This document shows positions 24,401-36,400 of a stretch of DNA of 64,000 bases, in pieces. Position 1 is the stretch's first letter. Every line of letters starts with the position of its first letter. Origin of the DNA: Phoebastria nigripes (taxonomy: Eukaryota > Chordata > Aves > Procellariiformes > Diomedeidae); assembly GCA_035582835.1 (NCBI GenBank), contig JAYKAV010002486.1:553860-617859 (forward strand), written 5' to 3'. The notes under the pieces are model-generated. The model was not told the DNA's origin. It worked only from the letters and a program-made list of their open reading frames with translations, and searched no databases. A program made the translations under genes and the position numbers.

Positions 24401-27400
24401 TGCTGGTTCAGTTGAGGACAACAGTGACAGTAACATCTCAGTGCCTCTAAAAATAAGGTTATTTTAGAGTCCTACAAGGAATAATCCTTTACTTGCACCT
24501 TCTTTATTCTCTGAATCAATAATTTGCTGTTGGCAGTAGGAAGGTACCTCTTTCTTCCTGTTTGATTGTTTTTCTGTACCATCCTGTAATACAGTCTAGC
24601 CTTTTTACCAGGCTAAAAAATACAGCGCACATGGTGCTAAGCAAAATGGAGCAATAGAGGCAACAACTTCTGAACTTAGCTAAACATAACTACTTAGTTA
24701 AATAAGGTAAATCTCTTCTTGTCTGTTGTTTGGTTTTTTTGTTTGTTTGTTTTTTAACCAGCTGATTCAATAATTATCCTTTTCTTTCATCTTTGGGAAA
24801 AGGAAAATTAATACTAGTTCAATATATTCAGTATATTCAATTCATTATTAATTCACTGATATCCAAATTTAATATTAGTTCAAAAAGGAAATATAACTTT
24901 TTCCTTCATCTCATGTCAGATTTTAACGGCATCTTCTTTCTTCTAACTCAGCCTGCCTTTCTTTGTCTGTCCCTCTGAAAGCAAAATGAGTTTCTTAAAT
25001 CAGCTAGACATTCATGGGTGTGAATCAGCCTGACCTTTAACTTGACTCAAGGATCAGATCTTCAATGTAATGTTAATGTTTATCTAATATTTCCTAGCTT
25101 TCTCTACTGTATATTTTTTTACTGCAGGGAAGAGGACAAGAACACAAATAGGTTTGAAAGGTGGCAAAAGAGAAGCATCTTTTAACCAGCCAAGCTTTTG
25201 GCTTATAAATATATAAAATGAAAAAAATATTATTGCATATTTGTTTTATAGAATTTAGAATATATGTGTTNCTCACAGGGAAAAAGGGGAAAAAAAAAGA
25301 AAAACAATGACATTTTTTCCTGCAGATTGTGTTGTTTTTTTCCTCAGCAAGGAACAAGATTGTACCAGTGGACTTTTTTAATGTGGGAGGCCAGTCCATG
25401 TCCCCAAAGAGCAGCCCTGTGATGGGGAATGAGCTGAATTTGATGGCTTCCATTCAGATCGTTCTTCTGTGAAAGCTTCACAATTAACAGTATATAGTGG
25501 AAAGGGAGATTTTGTTCCATTTTTTGTAAGAGAGGTTTCTCTCTAACTGTGATTTGCTGGAAGATCCCTCACTCATTTAAAGAGGGTAATTTTCTCCTTG
25601 GAAACTTGGTGACTATGGGGCGGATGAAAATCTGCCTGTGTGAGGAACAGCACCGTTCTCTTCTCTCTGCAGGTTTATGATGGGCCCACCATTCATTCTC
25701 GTCCTATTGCAACATACTGTGGTGCAGACCCTGCTTCTTTTGCATCCTCTGGCAGTTCGATGACAATCCAGTTTCAGTCAGATTCGTCTGTGACTGGAAA
25801 AGGCTTTCTTTTGGAGTGGTATGCAGTGGATGCTTCTGCTGTTACACGCACCATTGCTAGAGGTGGGTTTTCAGTGGGTTGCACGATTAAAAGTGATATA
25901 GCCAGTGATATACTGAGCTTTAGTTAAAAAACTCCAAACCAACTTCACTACAAGAGAAAGCCCTGGCTGTTAATGGAGGGAAAGCTTTCATTGACATTTT
26001 AATTAAGCATTTTAATAGCTTTTTTAAACAATTTCTAGGGACTCTCAGATATACTGTTTTACAGTGTTTTAAAAATAAGCATGTTGATAGAGGGTCATTT
26101 TTCTTTACACAGCTAAACATTTTATATGCTTTCATGAAAAAGTATCCATCTTGAAATACCATTCTTAAATCACTGGCCATTGTGATATGAAACCTTTCAC
26201 TATAATGCATCCCATATCCATAAATAAAGAGAATATGCTCAGTATGATCATGTACCTCTGACAAATAGCTCCTGGAGGGAGAAGGAACATGCTTCTTGTA
26301 CCATTGATTTTCTCTGAACAAGTTCAACAAGAGAAAGTTAAGACTAACTAGGACATAGTGCAATGTCTTCTTTCTAAATCTGAAGGCAGATTTCTGGGGA
26401 CAGAGGGACTAAGGATCCCTGGGGCTCTGCAGGATAGTAGCAGTGTGTAATGGGTTTATGTGCAGGGAGAGCACTGAGCCACTAGATATCCCAGCAAGGA
26501 CTCCATCTTAATCTAAACTTATAGTGGAGACATTAGGAGTGAAGAAAGAAAAGTACTTCAATTTCAAGAGGGTCTCAGTTGTTTATGTATTCTTGGTTAT
26601 GCATGCACCATTCCTTTCTGATATGCAGCCTGTGTTAAACTGCGGTAGATGCTCTTAGGTCTTTTGCTAGATATTCCTCAGGGTAAAATAGGTCACATCA
26701 TTGCTGCACCAGGTAGCACAGGACCATCCTTATAGGTCAGGATTTTCAGGTTTTGTATTCCCAGTCCAAACTGAAGTAATGCTTGAAGAAATGCATTCCT
26801 GTGACTACACACGTCATCACTGTGCCCCCATTGTGCTTAATTATAGGACTGTCATCTTAAATTACATGAGGAGAGTGTTCAGTTTAAAAAGAGAATGCTT
26901 TCATTTTTGTCTTCTTGTATGTGACAGGTGCATGCGGAGGGACTGTAACAACTGAAGAAACACCTTCTTTCCTCTTCTCACCGGGCTGGCCCATGAATTA
27001 CAGAAATTTTGCTGACTGTGTGTGGCTTATCAGAGCTCCTGGATCCACTGTGGAGTTCAATATCCTGGCCCTAGACATAGAATCTCACAGCTCATGCAAC
27101 TATGACAAACTTATTATCCAAGACGGTGAGAAGCCAATCTTGCCCTACCCTGACAGCATGCAATAGATACCCAAGGACCCAGTACCTGGAATTCTCATGT
27201 CCATTGAGCTTAAGCAATCTAGAGAGCAATGGGAACATGCTTTAAATCAGTATTCTTGCTCTATGCTGAGACATTCTGCTAGTTAAAATAAAACTAGCAA
27301 AGTCTAGCAAAATATTTGGTGGTCTATAAAAATATTTCTCATTCTGTNAGGGGTTAAAGATCTTGAAAAGCACCTGCCTGAAAGTGTGAGCCACAGCAAC

Positions 27401-30400
27401 CAACAGGCAGATGTGAACTGATTTGGTTTTAACACTAACGTTTCTTCTTTTGATCTCAGGAGACACTAGTCTTTCTCCAGTGCTGGCTACTCTGTGTGGA
27501 CGAGAACCTCCTGGGCCAATAAGATCAAACGGAGAGGCGATGTTCATCCACTTCATGTCAGATGCAAGTGTCACTGGAGCTGGGTTTAATGCCTCTTATC
27601 ACAAAAGTAAGATTTGTTTCTCTTCTCCCCCAGATAAATGTCTGCCTTGCTGCTAACAATGGGGTAAGGAAAGAAAAGACTGGCATTTTTAACAGCTGTC
27701 TACAGTCTATCTAATTAATCACACAAGCCAATTATTCACATCTCATGAATATGCATTAATAAATGTCTGACTCTGCAAAGGTNAAATTTGCTATTTTCCC
27801 AGCGATATGATACAAACAAAGCATGATTCAACCAGACCAGTCACTTTTCAGAAGCAAGAAAAGTGTATGCTNAAGTCTGTAACAGCTCATCTGAAGGGTG
27901 AAAGAATGCCCAACTAAGAGAGGGAAATAAATGACTCAAAGCATAGACACAAAACAGAGACAGACAGATGCAGAAAGCTATGTAAGTTCCAGCAGGAATG
28001 TCAGCAATTTCCAGTGGCACTTCTCCCACATGCACCCAGGGATGATAACAGATTCCTGAATGGGCTGAGGCACCAAGGAAGGTGTTAGGATAACAATGGG
28101 CAGCCAGGGGAAGTTTTTCTGACTGGCAGCTTGATTCGGTGACAGTGGTTTGGTCCATGGCTAGAAGCAATGTACTCAGACAGTGTAACAATATGCTCAT
28201 GCCATGGGACGTCCTTGACACAGCTGCCTGCTTACTCATCTGTTATGTCTGAGAACTGAGTCTCACTGTCAAGATGTTTGGTGTGTGTCATCTTGCAATC
28301 TACTAGCTTGTATTTGGGAGATCATTCATTGTGTGCATTGTTCTATGCCCCTCAACTCTTCATACACTTGCTTCAACATTTGCTTTTACCTGTCACATCT
28401 TCCTTTTAGGAGACTTTTTTTTTCTAAATGAATATGTGAATAGTTGACACTAATGTTTTCTTCTTTGCTTCAACTCCTTTTTCTCAGGTTGTGGAGGCTA
28501 TTTGCACACAGGCAGGGGTGTGATAACATCCCCCAACTATCCTCAAGACTATGCTCCTAATCTGAATTGTTCCTGGCATGTAGTGGTAACCTCTGGATTT
28601 ATCATTGCTGTCCATTTTGAACAGCCTTTCCAGGTTAAGGGTGAAGATACTTCCTGCAGCCTTGGAGATTATGTAGAGGTGAGGTTATTGGCTAGGTCAC
28701 CAAATCCTCAAAGCTATTAAAGCTACTGAATCTTGTAGATTTTAGTGTCAGTAAGGCAGCCCAGGTTGTCAGGGGGTGGAAATACCAAAGAGAAATACCA
28801 CAGAGATTATTTCTCTCTCTCTTATTTATTGCTGTGCATTAATTAATCACTAGGTTATTGTTTTCCCACACGGCTGGAAGCCTTGAGATGGTGTGTGCTT
28901 GAAGTTTACATTCCAGGGCTGTTTGCTTGAGTGATATTAGCAATTTCTCTTCTTCTAGCTGAAGAATGGGTTAGATAATGCTGCCCCACCTTTGGTGTCT
29001 GGAAGAGGGAATGGACGGTTTTGTGGAAGCAGCCCCATCTCTACCATGTACACCACAGACAATCAGCTGTTTGTCCACTTCATTTCTGACAGTAGGAATG
29101 AGGGTCAAGGATTCAAACTGAAATACGAGGCTAAGAGTCTAGGTAAGTCTANGAAATAAACGTAAGTTCTGCAACTCAATAGATATAACTTGGAGTTTGT
29201 CCTCTTAAAGGAGGTTGTTGTTATAAGTCCCAACCCTGGTAAAATCAGATGTCTACAAAAATGTCCCGTTTCCTTCTTTAGTGCATGACTTCTGATCCTC
29301 CTCTCAAATTTCTCCCTTTTAAAGAGAGCCAGCTCCAGGTCATGGAACCTGGAGATACTAAAGCAAAAAAACCCCAAACTTGTGGTGGACCCTTTGGCAG
29401 GGAAGTAGCATCTATAGTTAGGAAGAGATGTTCATAATTCATACAGGAAAGGAAAAAAAANCCTGGAAACAAGAACGTTATTTTGAACATATAGTACCCA
29501 GTGCAAGTGCTGAATTATGTCAGGAATGATTGTCGTGGTTTAACCCCAGCCAGCAACTAAGCNCCACACAGCCGCTCGCTCACTCCCCCCTGGTGGGATG
29601 GGGGAGAGAATCGGAAGGGTAAAAGTGAGAAAACTCGTGGGTTGAGATAAAGACAGTTTAATAGGTAAAGCAAAAGCCGCGCACGCAAGCAAAGCAAAAC
29701 AAGGAATTCCTTCACTACTTCCCATCGGCAGGCAGGTGTTCGGCCATCTCCAGGAAAGCAGGGCTCCATCACGCNTAATGGTTACTTGGGAAAACAAACA
29801 CCATCACTCTGAACNTCCCCCCCTTCCTTCTTCTTCCCCCAGCTTTATATACTGAGCATGACGTCACATGGTATGGAATACCCCATTGGCCAGTTGGGTC
29901 AGCTGTCCTGGCTATGCTACCTCCCAGCTTCTTGTACACCTGGCACAGCATAGGAAGCTGAAAAGTCCTTGACTAGTAGACTACTTAGCAACAACTGAAA
30001 ACATCAGCATGTTATCAACATTATTCTCATACTAAATCCAAAACATAGCACTATACCAACTACTAGGAAAAAAATTAACTCTATCCCAGCTGAAACCAGG
30101 ACAATGATTTAGGCTGTTGTGTCAAGAAAGGTGATAACATTTCTCAGAAGTTTTTCTCTCAGCTGAGAAAATAACATTCCCTGCCAGAGCTAACATTTTT
30201 TGAAAGAATGAAGAAAATGGAGACTCAGGTCCCAGGGGTAAATCAGGGACTTGACATTTGCAGTTATTCCACTGTATCCATGACACATGCCACTTGGGAC
30301 ACCAGGAGACCTCCTGTTAAACAGTGTAACTAAACACAACTACAGCAACCTGTCAATCTAATCAAATTTGTAAGTGCTTGTTTTCTGCCTACTTTTCCCT

Positions 30401-33400
30401 GCTGACACAAAGAATCATTCTTAGCATTACCATAGGGGATTCATGAAGGGAATGGGTGAAGCTGTACAATAGTATTTCTACCACTTCAGTTTAGAACACT
30501 TGGCTAAAACCCTATGTTTACCAGTATTGCTAGAACATAGTGGGGGGTTTTGACAGAAAGGTTCTGGTCAAAATAAAGATATTTTTGNAGGAAAAAGGAC
30601 CTGAACAAATCCTCGTGTTTGCTCTGATTGGCATTCCTCACACATATTCATTATTGTCTCAAACAGACATTTCAATTTTTGGAAAGCGTAAGTAGGGACT
30701 AATTCACAGAAGCATTGATGGGTCTGACTTGTACACTTTCTAGCTCTTGGGAATTGGGGTAGGAACAAGGCAAGAAATATGTTTCCTGCTTGCTTTAGAA
30801 GCAATCCAAGGACGAACTAATAGCAGTTTAATTCAGGGCCCTGAACATTTGGAAATGAGGAGGGCGAGGTAAGCAGGAGCACAGGAACATAGGATTCTAC
30901 TGCATTAAAATGTTGTCCCACAATAAGCAGTAAAATGCATTTGTTTTTGATGTAACTATACGACACCAAAAGGAAACTGTGTTGGAATATAGTGATGACT
31001 CATATTTTTGATGCCTCACCCATTTCCTTAACATGTTGTTGTTTTTTATTGGCGATCTTTTCTTTCCCAGCTTGTGGAGGGGATATTTATATCAATGATT
31101 TCAACCCCAGTGGATATACATCTTCCCCCAACTATCCGAACAATTATCCCCCGCATGCTGACTGTGTCTGGACCATAACTGCTCCTAATGGACATGCAGT
31201 AGAGCTGCAATTTGAAGATCAGTTTTACATTGAACCTTCACCAAAGTATATATCCACATTATTTTGCCTGTGTTTCTTCAGAGACTCCATTCTGATTCTT
31301 CTTTCCCTGTTACTTTCTGTAATTCCTCTCAGAGTGCACTTCCAGATTTACAATCAAAAGTGATTAGGAAATTTTTGAGAGAGATCACTGAAGCTATCAA
31401 GTCACTGGTATACATTCCTAGGACTTTGCAGTGCATGACAGAGATGAATATAACAGGCAGAGAGGAAGCATCTATGGTAGAAAGGTGCCTTCTGGAAAAT
31501 CTGTGCCCTCCAGTGCCTTCATATTCAGATTTTCAGTCATTGTGACTCTCAAGTGGTTTTAAGTCCAATGGATTACCACATTTGGTAACAACAATTTGTC
31601 TCCTTCATCCATTGCCTGTCTGCTGATTTGCAATGGGTCTACATGTTTTGCACCCCCTGCCTGAAGCACAAAACAAGGCCTAGTTTCCGGCTGATGTAAC
31701 TTCATTGATTTGGGGCTGGACCACTATATGCCAAAGGTGACCCTCACCTGTGAGACCATGTCCAGAAAAAACGATGCAGGATGGAGAATCCCAAAGATGT
31801 CCTTTCTTTCTGGCTTCCCAGGATGCTGCACCATTCTGAAGGCAAAGCTGTTAGTTAAGATATTTTGAGTCTTTCTAAGCCCACCTAAGTAAGCCCCCAG
31901 ATTTGAATTTTATTCCCTTCATCTATTTTATATCTGTTCCTTAATTCAACAGTCATCAATGAGACTTAATAGGGAATATCTTCTGAATCTGAATGCTGCC
32001 AAAAAATACATATTAAAGATAGTCANAACTACTTTATCAGTGCTGTTCATACCCTTCCCTAGGACTTGCTTCTGTCAGATCTGATCTGATCATAGACTGG
32101 GCTTGGGATGAATCTTTCTCAATGTTTCTAGCACTTTTTTTGATTCAAATATTACATAATTATCATTGATTATGAACTTGTTGATTCTGTCCTGGTCATA
32201 CTGCATGTAAATTGATCTAATTCACTACAGTTTCATGGCTTTGTGCACATACTGAAATGATTTCAAACCATTACTGCTATACATTGAAAAGAAAATTCTC
32301 TCCTCTTCTAGCTGCACTTCCAGTTACCTAGAGCTACGCAACAGCGCCGACTCTGCTGCCCCCATCATTGCCAAGCTGTGTGGAGGTTTGATGCCAGGCT
32401 TGCAGAGATCCTCAGGAGCTGTCATGTACCTGAGGTTCAAGTCTGACAGCAGTGCCACACATGTGGGATTCAATGCTAAATACTCCATTGGTAATGCTTG
32501 CATTTATCAATTTCTCTGATTTTAGAGTAGATTTTGGTCTCAAGTGTCAGGCTTTTGTAATAGAGCTTAAATCATGCCTATGAGGTCGACTGACAGATAC
32601 ATGCTTTTTTCAATTAGTGTTAGAGCTAAGGCATCAGAATCATCATATGTGTTAACACCAGCACGTTCTGCACCTAGCAAGAGGTGAAAATTATGGAAAT
32701 AGGAATAGGAAAGTGCTCATAGATCTGCAGCAGTGGAAACAAAGACTGGATAACCTCTTGTCAAAGACAATTATCAAAGGGCAGTAGAAAAAAAGGTCGA
32801 CGTGGATAAAGTCATGTTACATGATTTGATTTTCAGCATGCAAAATTAGTGTCACTTTCATAAGCAGAATCCTGAAGGGGAATGCAAAGATCAGCTGAGA
32901 GTTGGCAGGAGAAGAACAAATTAGGAGCTTCTCTATGTAAATGTAAATCAATCTATAATAACAATGCTGCTAGACAAACAGGGGCAGCACAAAAATGGAC
33001 TGAATAAGGAACGAACAGTAAGAACCATTATTTGTCAGCTGGGAGAAGAAATACTTTAAAATTATTTGCTCTCAAGCTGCAAAAACAGGATTAGAAAGCA
33101 CTAGCAAAGTTTTAATATTAAATAAAAAATAGTCTTTAATCAAATTCAGAAATATGCTACTGTTTTGGTTTTGATAATGTTAATAATCTTCAAAGAATAG
33201 CAGCTATTATGTTAGTGTCACTCATATAGGAAAGTGTAGGACTGTTAATTTCTCAAAGGCAAAGTAGTGGCCTATATTGCTTTACATAGAATTTTGCTGA
33301 TTGTGTTAGATCTCAAACACACCTAATCCAATACAGTGTGCTATTATATTTCTGAATGTGAAAACTGAAGCAACTTGCAAGAAAATATTGTTAGTAGACG

Positions 33401-36400
33401 AAGCCACAATTTATATTTATCCATAACAGGTTTACAGTATCCCAGCCAGTCATCCTGGAACAAAGCACTAATCACTCTGAAGAGCAGACAGTATGAACAG
33501 AACTGTTATTTCCATGATAAGATTGTAACTAGCAGACACACAGAATATACTGTAAAATCCAATAAATTCCACCTGGGAATATTATTTGCTGTAAGCCTTA
33601 GTATTATGAACTTCTNTTTGCAGGTACCACTGAGAAATGAGTTTTCAGAGGGAGAAAATTAAAAATAAATAGCTGTTTCCCAAATCGTGCAGTGATTCCT
33701 TACTAAGGCATCATAAGGAGTGGAATGTGAACAGGAAGGGATTGCAGGAAAGAGAAGAGGAGTCTGAACCATAGCTGTAGGCCCAAACCAGCAGTCAACT
33801 TTTGTTAGTCATAAAAAATTTAGATCCACATTTAGCAAACTAAATTTCTTTATAATTATCTGATACAGCTTTCCAAGATTTTCTGGTAAATATGGACATG
33901 GGTAGAGATTAGACATAGACCTTGAAATCTGTGAGTTTATTCAAATTAATGAGAGATATGACAGAGGAAGGGATGCTTGCAGTGGAAGGGGGTGTGCGAA
34001 AAGACCAAAACAAACTAGGACTGGTTGAATTAGAAGGAGAATGTGGAAGATTTTTAACTGGAAGGCAACTCCTATTTTATTACGACAGTTAGAGAACAAG
34101 TCAGTTGTGCCTTAGCTTTAAGTCTTGTTTTGGAGAAAAGTCATCTCTCTGAGGTCCTTCAGTCAACCAAGCAATGTTCTTCCTTTTGCAGCTCCCTGTG
34201 GCGGGACAGTGATAGGACAAACTGGCATCATTGAAAGCATGGGGTATCCTGAGCTTCATTATCAAGACAACCTGCTGTGTGAATGGTTTCTGCAGGGTCC
34301 CAGGGGCCACTATCTTACCATCAGACTAGAAGGCCTAGATATTCAAAACAGCTCCGAGTGCACAAATGATTTTGTGGAGATCCGAGAATACAACACTTCT
34401 GGTCTGAGAATTATTTCAGTGTTTGTCTTTCCTTCCCTAGTACTACTATGAAACCTCACCAGATGTTCCTGAAGGCATTTCCCTTTGGGTACAAAGTGAG
34501 CCTTTTCAATGTATAGTATTTGCTTTTGTCTGACTTGCTTTCTGAAGCAAAGTAAGGCAAACAAAACCCTTCTATTTCCCAGCAATAACTTGATATTACT
34601 AGTTTACTCCTGCCTGTCCGGTTAAATTGGAAAGTGATACTTCAATATAAATATAAATAATATATTGATATAAAATTGTCTTTCTGTATTTGATTTTTGC
34701 AGGAAATTTTTTGGGCAGGTACTGTGGTAATACTCTCCCTGATGCTGTGGACACCTCTGACAGTTTTGCTTATGTCAAGTTTGTCACTGATGGATCAGTC
34801 AATGCCCGAGGATTCAGACTGCGCTTTGATTCCAGTGCTGAAGGTTGGATTTCTAAGGTTGCAAGTTACTTTCAGGGAAGCAACATATACCACAGACCAT
34901 AATTGCACTAGTACAGCATATATTGTAGATCACTTATTCTTGGAGTGGTGTGTATTTGCTCTTAAATTTAAACTCTGGGGGAAGCATGAATAGAGATCTC
35001 TGATCACTACTTAGCCGAGCTGAAACTTTGAGAGGCAAGCGGTCTCCTGCTATAATGAATGTTGCCATCAGTGGTAGGTCTCACACAATGAAGCACACTC
35101 TTCCACACCTTTTCTCTCCAGCAATCAGACCGGGGATGTCCTAACATACCCTCCCCACATCCCTCTTGATGAGGAGGAAGGTAAAGAAATGCTGTGATTT
35201 TCCTTTATGTTATTCTGTCCCTCAGAGGTGAGTGGTATTCTTAAATCTCCCTNAACCTAATAGTTTTTAAGCAGAATGACAGAACTGCAGAGCACATTCT
35301 TTAGTGCCCATACAATGCTTGACCTGCCAAAATATGGCTACTTTTTAAGAAATTCTTTGCAGTAGTGGTCTTGAAAAATCTCCTGCCAACCCTTCTTAAC
35401 TCTTTCCAGCTCATTTAAAAGCTCAGCTGAAAGCTTCCTTATTCGTCGTGTTTGCTTCCGCAATAAAATAACAGAGGGGGAAACAAACTCCAAAAGAATG
35501 TTATTCCACTCCATGGACCCTGTTACGCAACCATAGAAGAGAAACTGTATTAGCAAAAATTTAATGCAGGTGGATACACAGATCAGACTATTCTGCAGGA
35601 GCCTGTGAGGGTGAGGAAAGGGACTAACTCTCCCACTGCACTCCATTAAACTAAATCTCTGTATTTTAAAAGGAAACCAAGTGTAAGCTGGTAAATTTAT
35701 ACCATTAGTCTCAGAAGAAAAATGCACTCTATACCCAAGACCTTTAGTGTTCTTTCCTCAGAGCACAACTTGATATTCATAACAAAGATAGGAAAAACAC
35801 AAAACAACTGTACTGAAAAAGTGTTGCTTAAAATCCCTGAAGGCTTTTTCTCTACCTCTGTTAACCAGCAGAGGAAAAACACATCCTTCATCATTACCCA
35901 CTCTAAGACCCTGCTCATTCTGTGTAGCTCTGCCCAGTCATCTGAAAGGCAGAAATGTCTCAGTCCTGTCAGTGAGAGGCTTGTATCACTTGACATCAAA
36001 GCCTGTGGCTCACTCAGGCTTCTGAAGCCTGGCATGAGCCCTTCAGAGAAGGGAATATTAATAATTAGACTAAAAGGAGCTGCTATGGTCAATTAATATT
36101 CAACTACATTTATGGCTGAGTGATAAAGACTGTCAGGAACTTAGCTGTTTAGACAAACATATGGACAGGATAGGCATATCAAATCAAGCTCTCANGATCT
36201 CTTTTTCTTGCATTATTAATAGTTTTTTGCTATAACTCTATAAGCAATGCTTTACTCTAAGAAGTGTTCAAATATTTGGGTATTTCAGAATGTGGTGGGG
36301 ATTTGACTGCCCCTGTTGGAACATTTACTTCACCCAACTATCCCAACCTATACCCACACAATCGAGTGTGTGAATGGAGGATCACAGTGGAAGAAGGCCG

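Noticed and set aside
25920..26363. 147-codon reverse-strand open frame
   Set aside because: Lies in the CUB13-CUB14 intron; no recognisable domain, composition of random AT-rich sequence, no splice or promoter support.
29531..30103. Possible full retrovirus at the LTR
   Set aside because: No second LTR, primer-binding site or gag/pol/env frames nearby; flanking duplications enclose a single LTR.
31246..31363. Extension of the CUB16 first exon past its donor
   Set aside because: The extra codons have no homology and omit C3; splicing at gtatat joins perfectly to the next exon.
35338..36096. Overlapping 124-131-codon frames on both strands
   Set aside because: Mutually overlapping, intronic and without domain similarity; expected by chance in 64 kb.
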